DNA of 64,000 nt, from contig NZ_CP108513.1 of assembly GCF_035989285.1 (NCBI RefSeq), forward strand, positions 8,804,001 through 8,868,000. The letters run 5' to 3'. Made by a program: the position numbers and the translations under genes. The notes below the pieces were generated by a model. It was not told the DNA's origin. It did no database searches and saw nothing but the letters and a program-made list of their open reading frames with translations. Below are positions 28,750 through 36,728 of this stretch, in pieces. How positions within the stretch are numbered: the first letter of the stretch is position 1; the number at the start of each line of letters is the position of its first letter. This stretch comes from Streptomyces sp. NBC_01235. Lineage in GTDB: Bacteria; Actinomycetota; Actinomycetes; Streptomycetales; Streptomycetaceae.

Positions 28750-31001
28750 TGACCTCCTACTCCCCGAGAGCGAACCCCACCATGACCCCCACCACCGAGG
28801 CGCACGCGGCTCCCGTCCTGCGTCTCCCCGTCACCAGCCGTGCCCTGCCACGCTGGGCGGCCCCCGCCGCCCTGGCCGCGATCCTGCTCCTGTCCGCGCT
28901 GCTGTACGGCTGGGCCCTCGGCTCCCTCGGCTGGGCCAACAGCTACTACTCGGCCGCCGTGAAGTCGATGGGCCGCGACTGGACCAACTTCCTGTTCGGC
29001 TCCTTCGACCCGGCCGGAGTCGTCACGGTCGACAAACCGCCGGCGGCGCTGTGGCCGCAGGTCGTCAGCAGCAAGATCTTCGGGATGCACGGGTGGGCGC
29101 TGATCCTGCCCCAGGTGGTGGAGGGCGTCGCCGCCGTCCTCGTGCTGCACCGTACGGTCCGGCGGTGGGCGGGCGAGGGCGCGGCGCTGCTCGCCGCCCT
29201 GGTGATGACGCTGACCCCGATCACCGTCGCCATCAACCGGGACAACAACCCCGACACGCTGCTGGTGCTGTTCCTGGTCGCCGCCGCCTACGCGCTGACC
29301 CGTGCCCTGCAGTCCGGCTCGGGCCGGCGCTCCACCTGGTGGCTGTGCGCGAGCGGGTTCCTGATCGGCTGTGGGTTCCTCACGAAGATGATGGCGGCCT
29401 GGATGGTGCTGCCGGCCCTCGCGGCGGCCTGGCTGGTGGGTGCGCGGGGGACCTGGCCGGCGCGGGCCGGGCGGCTGCTGACCGCCGGCGCCGTGTGCGC
29501 GGTGTCCTCGCTGTGGTGGGTGGTGATGGTTGCCTGGTGGCCCGGTGAGAAGCCGTACATCGGAGGCAGCACCGACGGCGGAGCCTGGGATCTGGTGACC
29601 GGCTACAACGGGCTCGGCCGGATCTTCGGTGAGAGCGCGGGAAGTGGCGGCATGGGCAACTTCGCCGGCGGCTTCGGCGGCGAGGCCGGGCTGCTGCGGC
29701 TGTTCAACGACCAGGTGGCCGGGCAGATCGGCTGGCTGCTGCCGGCGAGCGCCGTGGCCCTGGTCGTGGCGGTGGCCGCAGCGGTTCTGCGCCGCCGGGG
29801 CAGCGGCTCCCAGGGTGAGGCCCTGGCGGGTTCGGGATGGGTGCTGTGGGGGACCTGGCTGGTGGTGTGCGGGCTGGTGTTCTCCACCCAGGAGGGAATC
29901 TTCCACCCGTACTACACGACCCAACTCGCCCCCGCCGTGGCCGCGTTGACCGCCGGACTGGCGACCGCGCTGTTGCGGGCGCACCGGGCCGGGGCGCGCT
30001 GGGCGCTGCCCGTCGGCGCCGGGACCGTACCGGTGACCGTCGTCTGGGCCGCGGTTGTCATCCGCCGGGTGCCGTCCTGGCACGGGTGGCTGGCCTGGCT
30101 CGTGCTCCTGCTGGGGGTGGTCGCCGTGGGGCTGCTGCTGGCCGCGGGGCGGGTGGCGCGGCTGGTTCCGGTCGCCCTGGGCGGTGCGCTGGTGGCGGTG
30201 CTGCTCGCGCCCGCCGCCTGGGCGGTGACTGTGACCGGCGGGTCCGGGGCGGCGATGGGCGGAGCCAACCCGACGGCAGGGCCGGCGACGGCGATGTTCG
30301 GCGGAAGGAACGGCGGCGCGTTGCCGGAGGGCTTCGAGCTGCCCGAGGGCGTCGGCGGTGGCGGGTCCGGCATGCCCGGCGGATCCTCTGGGGAGCTGCC
30401 CGAGGGCATGCCCTCGGGGATGCCCACCGACATGCCCGGGATGCCTGGCGCGAGCGGCGGTGGCTCGGGCTCCGCAGGGGGCTCCATGCCCTCCTTCCCG
30501 GGAACCGGCGGAACCGGCGGAACCGGCGGCGGCAGCGGCTCGGGCAGCCGAGGTGGCTTCACAGGTCCGGGCGGTGCCACGACGCTCACCTCCGACCAGC
30601 GCAAGATCCTCGACTTCGCCACCGAGCACTCCGACGGCGCCCGCATCACCCTCGCGGTCGACGGGGGAGCTCAGGGTGCGGCCACGTTCATCCTGAACAG
30701 CGACGCCACCGTCATCGGCATGGGCGGCTTCAGCGGCTCCGACAACGCACCCTCCGTCGGGCAGTTGCAGAAGTGGACCAAGGACGGCGAACTGCGCTAC
30801 GTACTCGGCTCCGGCGGCATGGGCGCCATGATGGGCGGCAAGGACGGCGCGGCCTCCCAGCGGTCGACATGGATCAGCGAGCACTGCACCGAGGTGCCCG
30901 CCAAGGAGTACGGCGGCACCGGCAGCTCCGGCGGCGGCTCGGCCGCGGGCGGCATCATGGGCCTCACCGGCACGACCTTGTACGACTGCGCCGCCAAGTA
31001 G
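28749..31001 (+). CDS. GT39-type polyprenyl-phosphate-sugar glycosyltransferase with Gly-rich linker and C-terminal extracytoplasmic domain
   Basis: A 750-aa GT-C membrane protein. An N-terminal ArnT/PMT-like catalytic loop follows helix 1 (SYYSAAVKSMGRDWTNFLFG, then VDKPPAALWPQVVSSKIFG); the Asp in VTVDKPP and the RDNNPDTLLV segment are hallmarks. About eleven helices run to residue 500. A Gly/Met/Pro-rich low-complexity linker (about 510-605) leads to a roughly 140-residue soluble C-terminal domain (LTSDQRKILDFATEHSDGAR ... LTGTTLYDCAA). It transfers a sugar from a lipid carrier to an external acceptor such as cell-wall glycan or protein. ATG 28749 overlaps the GT2-GtrA stop; ATG 28782 is an alternative. 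Confidence 0.88.
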   Translation: MTSYSPRANPTMTPTTEAHAAPVLRLPVTSRALPRWAAPAALAAILLLSALLYGWALGSLGWANSYYSAAVKSMGRDWTNFLFGSFDPAGVVTVDKPPAALWPQVVSSKIFGMHGWALILPQVVEGVAAVLVLHRTVRRWAGEGAALLAALVMTLTPITVAINRDNNPDTLLVLFLVAAAYALTRALQSGSGRRSTWWLCASGFLIGCGFLTKMMAAWMVLPALAAAWLVGARGTWPARAGRLLTAGAVCAVSSLWWVVMVAWWPGEKPYIGGSTDGGAWDLVTGYNGLGRIFGESAGSGGMGNFAGGFGGEAGLLRLFNDQVAGQIGWLLPASAVALVVAVAAAVLRRRGSGSQGEALAGSGWVLWGTWLVVCGLVFSTQEGIFHPYYTTQLAPAVAALTAGLATALLRAHRAGARWALPVGAGTVPVTVVWAAVVIRRVPSWHGWLAWLVLLLGVVAVGLLLAAGRVARLVPVALGGALVAVLLAPAAWAVTVTGGSGAAMGGANPTAGPATAMFGGRNGGALPEGFELPEGVGGGGSGMPGGSSGELPEGMPSGMPTDMPGMPGASGGGSGSAGGSMPSFPGTGGTGGTGGGSGSGSRGGFTGPGGATTLTSDQRKILDFATEHSDGARITLAVDGGAQGAATFILNSDATVIGMGGFSGSDNAPSVGQLQKWTKDGELRYVLGSGGMGAMMGGKDGAASQRSTWISEHCTEVPAKEYGGTGSSGGGSAAGGIMGLTGTTLYDCAAK

Positions 31002-31031
31002 CAGCAACGGCAGAACGGACGACACCGCACC

Positions 31032-31772
31032 ATGCCCGAACCGCCCGCCGCCCCGGCCCCGTACCGACTTCTGGTGGTCGAGGACGACCCCGGCATCCGC
31101 ATGCTGCTGGAGTCGGCGCTGCGGCTGTCCGGCTACGCGGTCGCCAGTGCCGCCACCGGCCGGGACGCCCTGCGGGACATCGAGGGGCTGTGCCCCGACC
31201 TCGTCCTGCTGGACGTGATGCTGCCCGATCTGGACGGCTACGAGGTCACCCGCAGCCTGCGCGCCGCGGGTGTGCGGACGCCGGTGCTCTTCCTCACGGC
31301 CCGCGGTGAGGTCGCCGACCGCATCGCGGGCCTGAGCGCGGGCGGCGACGACTACGTGACCAAGCCGTTCAGCATCGAGGAGGTGCTGCTGCGCATCCGC
31401 GCCATCCTGCGGCGGACCGATCCCGAACGCATCGTCGACGCGGAGAGCGCCGACAGCGGGATCCTGCGCTTCGCCGATCTGGAGCTGGACGAGAACGCCC
31501 ATGAAGTGCACCGGGCCGGGGAGTACGTCCCGCTGTCACCGACCGAGTTCAACCTGCTCACCTACCTGATGGAGAACGCCAACCGGGTACTGAGCAAGAC
31601 CAAGATCCTCAACCATGTGTGGGGGTACGACTTCGCCGGCGACGGCCGCATCGTGGAGACGTACGTCAAGTACCTGCGCCGCAAGATCGATCGCTTCGAC
31701 CCGCCCCTGCTGCACACCGTGCGCGGCGTGGGCTACTGTCTGCGCCTGCCTCGCCCCGGGACGGACCGGTGA
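31032..31772 (+). CDS. OmpR/PhoB-family response regulator
   Basis: A 246-aa regulator. The receiver has E17, D18 and D19 (VVEDDPG), phospho-acceptor D61 in LVLLDVMLPDLDGY, and K in DDYVTKPFS. The C-terminal winged helix ends with RVLSKTKILNHVWGYDFAGD and VETYVKYLRRKIDRFDPPLL. It starts 30 bases after the GT39 gene and overlaps the kinase gene (GTGA). The arrangement with GT2/GT39 genes suggests control of a cell-envelope glycosylation step. Confidence 0.94.
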   Translation: MPEPPAAPAPYRLLVVEDDPGIRMLLESALRLSGYAVASAATGRDALRDIEGLCPDLVLLDVMLPDLDGYEVTRSLRAAGVRTPVLFLTARGEVADRIAGLSAGGDDYVTKPFSIEEVLLRIRAILRRTDPERIVDAESADSGILRFADLELDENAHEVHRAGEYVPLSPTEFNLLTYLMENANRVLSKTKILNHVWGYDFAGDGRIVETYVKYLRRKIDRFDPPLLHTVRGVGYCLRLPRPGTDR

Positions 31773-33271
31773 TCCGCGGCCGTCCCCGGTCCCTGCGCGG
31801 CCGGCTGGTGTGGGGCGTCACCCTGCTCGCCGCGGTCGCGGTTCTCACCGCACAGGCCATCGGGTTCCTCGTGCTGCATTCCTGGCTGCTCAACCGGGTC
31901 GACCAGCAGTTGACGGAGTTCATCCTCCCGGACCGCGCCTTCGCCGACGGGGCCGGGCTGCCCGCCAGGCCGGCCCCGGACTCCGTCACCCTGCCCTCGG
32001 ACTTCCGGATGACTTTCTACGACGCCGCGGGCAAGGATCGGGGAACCCTCGGCGGCGGGAAGAAGCCGGGCCCGTCGCTCCCGCGGAACACCGGCGAACT
32101 CCACCTGGAAAAGGGGCATCAGGCCACCGTCCCGGCCGAGTCCGGCGGCGGTCACTGGCGGGTGCTGTGGAAGGACGCCAAGCCCGGCGGCACCACCTTC
32201 GTGGTCGCCCTGCCTCTCGACACCGTGGAGGGGGCCATGTCGAAACTGCTCGCCCTCAACGTGGCCGTCTTCGCCGTGGCCGTGGTCGGGCTGGTCGCCG
32301 TCGGCCGGTGGGTCGTCCGCCTCGGCCTCCTTCCGCTGACCAGGATGGAGCACACGGCTCAGGACATCACCGCAGGGGATCTGAGCGTGCGGCTGCCCGA
32401 CACCGACCCGCGCACCGAGACCGGCCGCCTCGGAACCGTACTCAACGACATGCTCGACCGCCTCCAACAGGCCTTGTGTCAACGTGAGTTCTCGGAGGCC
32501 CGGTTGCGTCGCTTCGTGGCCGACGCCGGACACGAGCTGCGGACGCCCCTCACCTCCATCCAGGGCTTCGCCCAGCTGGCCCTGCGCCACCCGGACCGTC
32601 CCGCCGCACAGCGCCGGGAGGCCGACGAGCAGGTGGCCAGGAACGCGGAGCGCATGAACCACCTCGTCGACGACCTGCTCCTGCTGGCCAGACTCGACCA
32701 GGAGCCGGCCTACCGCACCGTCCCCGTCGACCTGCTGTCCCTCGCGGCCGACGCGGTGAGCGCGGCGGCCGTACGGAGCGGGGGCGAGCACCGGGTGACC
32801 CTCAGCCCGCTCGACGCGCAGGCCGAAGACTGCGAATTCGAGGTCGTAGAGACGGTGGGGGATCCGGACCGTCTGCTCCAGGTGGTCAACAACCTTCTGT
32901 CCAACGCGCTCGTCCACACACCGCCGGGCACGCCGGTCGACGTACGCGTGGGCACGGCCCGCGCGGGGGCGACGACAGGAGGTACCGACCGCCCCGGCCG
33001 GGCCAGCGGCTCACCGCCGCTGACCACGGGCACACCGATCTGCGTGATCGAAGTCGCCGACCAGGGGCCGGGGCTGCCGCCGGAGGAGGCCGAGCGGGTC
33101 TTCGAACGCTTCTACCGCGTCGACCCCTCCCGCTCCCGTGACCACGGCGGCAGCGGCCTCGGCCTCGCCATCGCCACGTCGATCGCCCGGGGCCACGTCG
33201 GCCGCCTCGAACTCGACACCGGAGCGGGCCTGGGGTGCACGTTCCGCCTGCTGCTGCCGGTCAGGGACTGA
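31769..33271 (+). CDS. Sensor histidine kinase (HAMP-HisKA-HATPase)
   Basis: A 500-aa classical kinase: helix 1 at residues 13-37, an extracytoplasmic domain to about 155, helix 2 at 160-180, HAMP to 235, HisKA with H255 in DAGHELRTPLTSIQGFAQLA, and HATPase with N, G1 and G2 boxes (VNNLLSNALVHTP, VADQGPGLPPEEA, GGSGLGLAIATSIA). The GTG start overlaps the regulator stop. It pairs with the preceding OmpR-type regulator. The periplasmic domain is Gly/Pro-rich with no recognised ligand fold. Confidence 0.93.
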   Translation: MIRGRPRSLRGRLVWGVTLLAAVAVLTAQAIGFLVLHSWLLNRVDQQLTEFILPDRAFADGAGLPARPAPDSVTLPSDFRMTFYDAAGKDRGTLGGGKKPGPSLPRNTGELHLEKGHQATVPAESGGGHWRVLWKDAKPGGTTFVVALPLDTVEGAMSKLLALNVAVFAVAVVGLVAVGRWVVRLGLLPLTRMEHTAQDITAGDLSVRLPDTDPRTETGRLGTVLNDMLDRLQQALCQREFSEARLRRFVADAGHELRTPLTSIQGFAQLALRHPDRPAAQRREADEQVARNAERMNHLVDDLLLLARLDQEPAYRTVPVDLLSLAADAVSAAAVRSGGEHRVTLSPLDAQAEDCEFEVVETVGDPDRLLQVVNNLLSNALVHTPPGTPVDVRVGTARAGATTGGTDRPGRASGSPPLTTGTPICVIEVADQGPGLPPEEAERVFERFYRVDPSRSRDHGGSGLGLAIATSIARGHVGRLELDTGAGLGCTFRLLLPVRD

Positions 33272-33410
33272 CCGGCACCCTGCTTGGACGTCCGGGAAAC
33301 ATGGCCCACGCGTCTCGGTGAAAGGCACTGCTACTCGTGGCAGTGGCGGATCGACACGGCGACCGGAAAGGTCAGCGACCGGCGGATCAGCGGGATCGCC
33401 GGGGCGCACG
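33272..33410. other. Downstream region of the kinase operon
   Basis: No terminator seen. One frame gives SWQWRIDTATGKVSDRRISG, which looks like part of a protein but is unassigned. Confidence 0.25.
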
Positions 33411-33671
33411 GCCTCGGCCTCCGCGACCGTCGCGGGGGAGGAGACCGCGAGTGAGGATGCGCTCATCGAGCAGGTGCTGCTGCCTCTTTTCCGGCAGGTG
33501 GGGTTTCAACGGATCACAGCTGCCGGGCACCGGGACAAGGCGTTGGAGTACGGCAAGGACATCTGGATGCGTTACACCCTGCCGACTCAGCACTTCCTGT
33601 ACTTCGGTATCCAGGTGAAGCGCGGGAAGCTGGACGCTATGGGAAAGTCCCTGCCGGTCAGGCAGCCCTGA
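33411..33671 (+). pseudogene. Restriction-endonuclease-fold (Mrr-like) protein fragment
   Basis: The frame reads SEDALIEQVLLPLFRQVGFQ, then ALEYGKDIWMRYTLP and FLYFGIQVKRGKLDAMGKS before ending. The GF..I...G..D.G.D....... followed by QVK pattern is the PD-(D/E)xK core of Mrr-like nucleases, with Q-x-K as the last catalytic residues. The product stops just after that motif, so any partner domain is lost. It sits at the edge of the mobile-element debris. Confidence 0.5.
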
Positions 33672-33850
33672 CCTTGGCACGCGACGTACGGCGTTGCCAG
33701 GGCAGCCGCCGGTGCCCAGTCTGTGCCACCACGATTGCCCTGTTCCTCAGCGCCACAATGGCGGCAGAACTTGTGCGTTGATATCTGGACAAGCTTGAGT
33801 TGCGGGGTGGTGGGTCCCTTCGATCAGGTGTCACCCCTCTGAGGACGACG

Positions 33851-34477
33851 TCATCGGTTCCTTGCCGGGCGGTGCTCGGCGCTCTCATCGGCGAAGACGC
33901 AGAGCCGACTGATGCTCTTGCGATAGCTGTCCGGCGTGCTGTGGTGCTCCTTGCGGGGCGGTCCGTCGATCCACTGATGCCAGAGGCCGTCCGCGGTCAG
34001 GAACCGGGCTGCTTGATCGGCACGGAGCTTGGCGTCGAGGTGGAGGAGCGCGCCCAAGGCGGCCGACTGGTCGTAGTAGAGGTCGGGGCGTCGCAGGTAG
34101 CGATCGAGGTAGGCAGCCAGCAGGTCCGCGTCGGCGGGAGTCGCGAAGGTGGCGAAGGTGACGCAGTAGGCCGAGCCTGCGAAGCAGACCTCGCTGGCAA
34201 GCAGCATTTCGCCGAGGCGTTCGCGGAACTCGGTTCTGCGGGCGACGGCGATGAGCCAGGCTGCGGTTTTGCGTTCGCGCCACCCGCCTTCGAGCAGGAT
34301 GGTCAGCTCGCGGGGCGTGATATCGCCGGCGGCCTCGCCGAGCTCCCGTGTGAACTTGGTGCGTTCAGGCTCGGTCATGCGCATGAGAGGGCCGCCGAGT
34401 TTGAGGTAGCGCCTGTCGGGCGTGACGTAGCGGTGGACAAGAGCGAGCAGCTCGGGGTCCTCGTTGGCGTAACGCAT
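33851..34477 (-). CDS. DUF6000 family protein
   Basis: A 208-aa soluble protein matching the DUF6000 family by its conserved blocks: RYVTPDRRYLKLGGPLMRM, TPRELTILLEGGWRERKTAA, ATPADADLLAAYLDRYLRRP and YYDQSAALGALLHLDA. It is helical, perhaps HEAT-like; the function is unknown in the family. Genes of this family often occur near toxin-immunity or accessory modules in Streptomyces. The start has AGGA upstream. It appears intact although neighbours on both sides are debris. Confidence 0.72.
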   Translation of the reverse strand: MRYANEDPELLALVHRYVTPDRRYLKLGGPLMRMTEPERTKFTRELGEAAGDITPRELTILLEGGWRERKTAAWLIAVARRTEFRERLGEMLLASEVCFAGSAYCVTFATFATPADADLLAAYLDRYLRRPDLYYDQSAALGALLHLDAKLRADQAARFLTADGLWHQWIDGPPRKEHHSTPDSYRKSISRLCVFADESAEHRPARNR

Positions 34478-34534
34478 AGCCGCATCCTGTCCTGGGCGAA
34501 GCCGCTCGACCAGTGTTTTTCTCAGTCACACTGG

Positions 34535-35026
34535 TCAGTCGGCCGACTCGTCGTGTGGTTCGCCGAGGTCGTCGAGGAGGCTGGTGATGCGGTCGGCGAC
34601 GCGCCGGTGGCGATCGATCTCCCGCTCCCATCCGCGGTCCGTTGCGTCGGTGATCAGTTGCCGCTCGACGCAGAGGCGTTCACGCAGGCGTGTCGCGTAC
34701 TGGGGTGTGGTGACGAACTTCGCGCAGCTGAGGTAGAGGTCGCACTCGCAAGGGCCCTCCTGGGGCAGGCGAAGGCAGCGTCCAAGCTCGAGTTCGGTCT
34801 TGTAGAAGTTGGTCTTGAGTCAGTCCAGCGCGTCCTGGGCGAGTTGCCCGGAACGCAGGGTGTCGGCGAGGGGGCCGACGATGGCGGCGCCGGGCTGAAC
34901 CGCGGCCTGGTAGTCGGCCAGGACGGTGGGGTCGGAGATGTGCGTGTAGGTCATCGACATGCCGGGGCTCTTATGGCCGAGGACCTTCATGATGGTCTGG
35001 ACCCGGGCACGAGCTGTCGTCAAGAC
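34535..35026 (-). pseudogene. Tyrosine recombinase (integrase) C-terminal fragment with in-frame stop
   Basis: The frame begins beside the IS256 end and reads VQTIMKVLGHKSPGMSMTYT, HISDPTVLADYQ, the end of the catalytic domain with the LGH and Tyr motifs of phage-type integrases. A TGA at 34820-34822 interrupts it. The same frame continues for 94 more codons (LKTNFYKTELELGRCLRLPQ ... LLDDLGEPHDESAD), which is the normal tail. The TGA lies where TGG (Trp) would fit. The N-terminal two thirds are missing, cut off by the insertion sequence. Confidence 0.75.
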
Positions 35027-35040
35027 TTGTGGATCAATGA

Positions 35041-35346
35041 TCAGAACCAGTTGATCGTGTCCTTGAGGAGGCGGGCGAGCTTCGCCCTCGTTGGCGCGTT
35101 CGCTCGCCAGGATTCCTCGGCTTGAACGCTGGCGGTTGTGACTCCAGCTCGGCCGGCCGGGTTCTCTGCCGGTATCAGACGGCGGTTGGCGATGAGCATC
35201 CCGAGCCGGATGAGTGTGACGCCCAGGTGGCGGGCGGCTTCTGGCTGGGACATCCAGGCGTCGTCCTCGACGGTGTCCGCCTTGAGTAGCACGTAGCCGC
35301 GGTTGTTTCGTGACCGCGGCCGCCCCTGCTGGCCTCTCTCGTGCAT
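35041..35346 (-). CDS. Small helix-turn-helix protein coupled to the IS256 transposase gene
   Basis: A 101-aa basic protein whose ATG overlaps the transposase stop by one base (TGATG). The middle, MSQPEAARHLGVTLIRLGML, IANRRLIPAENPAGRAGVTT, resembles a MerR/excisionase-type DNA-binding segment. It lies fully inside the terminal repeats, so it belongs to the element. It might regulate transposition. I do not recognise a named family, and standard IS256 elements have a single gene, so this passenger is unusual. It appears intact. Confidence 0.6.
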   Translation of the reverse strand: MHERGQQGRPRSRNNRGYVLLKADTVEDDAWMSQPEAARHLGVTLIRLGMLIANRRLIPAENPAGRAGVTTASVQAEESWRANAPTRAKLARLLKDTINWF

Positions 35347-36179
35347 CACGCCGCCTTCGGTCGCTCGACCAAGAGGCCGCGTTCGAAGCGGGCTCCGGCG
35401 CGGACGAGGGCGACGAGGTGGGGTGCGTTCACAGCTTGCCACCGCTGCTGTGCGGACTCCACGAGCTTGAAAACCAGGGCCAGGGCGGCGGCCGGACTGC
35501 CGGCGCCCCGGGTGACCTTGGTCCGCAGGCGGACAGTGGCGAAGGCCGACTCGATCGGGTTGGTCGTCCGCAGGTGGATCCAGTGCACGGCGGGGAAGTC
35601 GTAGAACGCCAGCAGCTCGTCGACGTCGTCGGTGATCTTCTTGACGGCCCTGGGGAACTTTGCGCCGTAGGTCTTGGTGGACGGATCGGGCTTGCCGAAC
35701 GCGACGTGATCGGCTTGCCATTGCTGGGTGAGGCGGGTGACCGTCGCCGGTGAGAGGCCGGCCGTCGAGCCGAGGAACTGCTCCAGGGCGGGCACGAAGT
35801 CGCCGGAGGACAGGCCGTGCAGATGGAGCAGGGGCAGCACCTCGCTGACCTTCGGGGACTTGCGGCACCACGGCGGCAGGATCGCCGAGGAGAACCGCTT
35901 GCGCTCGCCGGTGGTCTCGTCGACGCGCTTGTCGTTGACCCGCGGGGCCTTCACCTCGACCGCCCCGGCCGCGGTCGTGACGTTCCCTGCCTGGTGATGG
36001 CCGTTGCTGACCACCAGACGGCGCCCGTGCTCATCCCGCTGATCGGACAACTCATCCATACAGGAGTTGACTTCAGCTTCCAGCGCGGCGGCCAGCATCC
36101 GCCTCGCGCCCTCCCGGACGATGTCGTCGATCAGGGAGCCGGTCCCGGTCGTTCCATCGGCATTCACTACGCTCAGCAC
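35346..36179 (-). pseudogene. IS256 family transposase with large internal deletion
   Basis: 277 residues remain of about 410. The N-terminal part ([20 protein letters not shown], then [40 protein letters not shown]) joins directly to the C-terminal part (YGAKFPRAVKKITDDVDELL, then TTNPIESAFATVRLRTKVT). The join is near residue 165 (about 35670-35700). The segment with the first two catalytic Asp residues of the DDE triad is gone; only the Glu region (NPIES) remains, so it cannot transpose by itself. The reading frame is kept. The GTG start gives VLSVVNADG. Confidence 0.85.
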
Positions 36180-36286
36180 GGGTGTGCCTTCCCGACCGAC
36201 GGTGCAACGTCGGCCCACTCGATGACCAGAAGTCGATCACTCGGGAAAGTACGCCCTTCGCGTCCGATCCGAGGCCGATCCACAAG

Positions 36287-36665
36287 ACAGGAGTACGGCT
36301 CGGGCGCGTCGCGCGACTGGGCCGCCAAGGGCACCGCGCTGCTCGGGGTGAAGGCCGTCATCGCCGAGTCCGATGAGCGCATCCACCGCTCCAACCTGAT
36401 CGGCATGGGCGTGCTCCCGCTCCAGTTCCCCGAGGGCGCCTCCGCCGCCTCCCTCGGCCTCACCGGCGAGGAGACCTTCTCCTTCGCGGGCTTCACCGAA
36501 CTGCACGACGGCACCACCCCGGCCACGGTGAAGGTCACCACCGACACCGGCGTCGAGTTCGACGGGGTCGTCCGGATCGACACCCTCGGCGAGGCGGACT
36601 ACCACCGCAACGGCGGCATCATGCAGTACGTGCTGCGCAACCTGATCCGCAACCGACGGTTCGCA
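36287..36665 (+). pseudogene. Aconitate hydratase (AcnA) 3' fragment, stop codon lost
   Basis: The frame begins at the IS256 edge with [20 protein letters not shown] and continues [50 protein letters not shown], the last roughly 125 residues of bacterial aconitase A. The first roughly 780 residues are absent. After NLIRN comes CGA where TGA would end the protein, so the native stop appears lost. The natural terminator hairpin follows at 36672. An intact acnA is expected elsewhere in the genome. Confidence 0.85.
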
Positions 36666-36671
36666 CGGACG

Positions 36672-36712
36672 ACGAGGGCCGCATCCCCGGCGACCGGGGG
36701 TGCGGCCCTCGT
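36672..36712. terminator. Bidirectional terminator (acnA tail / fibre-like gene)
   Basis: 12-bp stem ACGAGGGCCGCA / TGCGGCCCTCGT, with an additional CCCC/GGGG pairing inside the loop. It lies 17 bases from the stop of the fibre-like gene on the minus strand and just beyond the aconitase tail on the plus strand. Confidence 0.85.
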
Positions 36713-36728
36713 GCGTACTACGGGCCCG

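Larger units (their letters stand above)
35027..36286 (-). mobile_element. Defective IS256 family insertion sequence
   Basis: Bounded by inverted CTTGTGGATC (35027-35036) and GATCCACAAG (36277-36286). It contains a transposase gene with an internal deletion and a coupled small helix-turn-helix gene. The 8-9 bases outside the two ends (CGTCAAGA and ACAGGAGT) do not match, so there is no target duplication. The flanks are pieces of two unrelated genes (integrase and aconitase), which implies rearrangement through this element rather than a simple insertion. Confidence 0.75.

Noticed and set aside
33658..33888. Possible transposase tail on the minus strand (ALRNRAIVVAQTGHRRLPWQ)
   Set aside because: Suggestive but too short and not matched to any IS family I can name with confidence.
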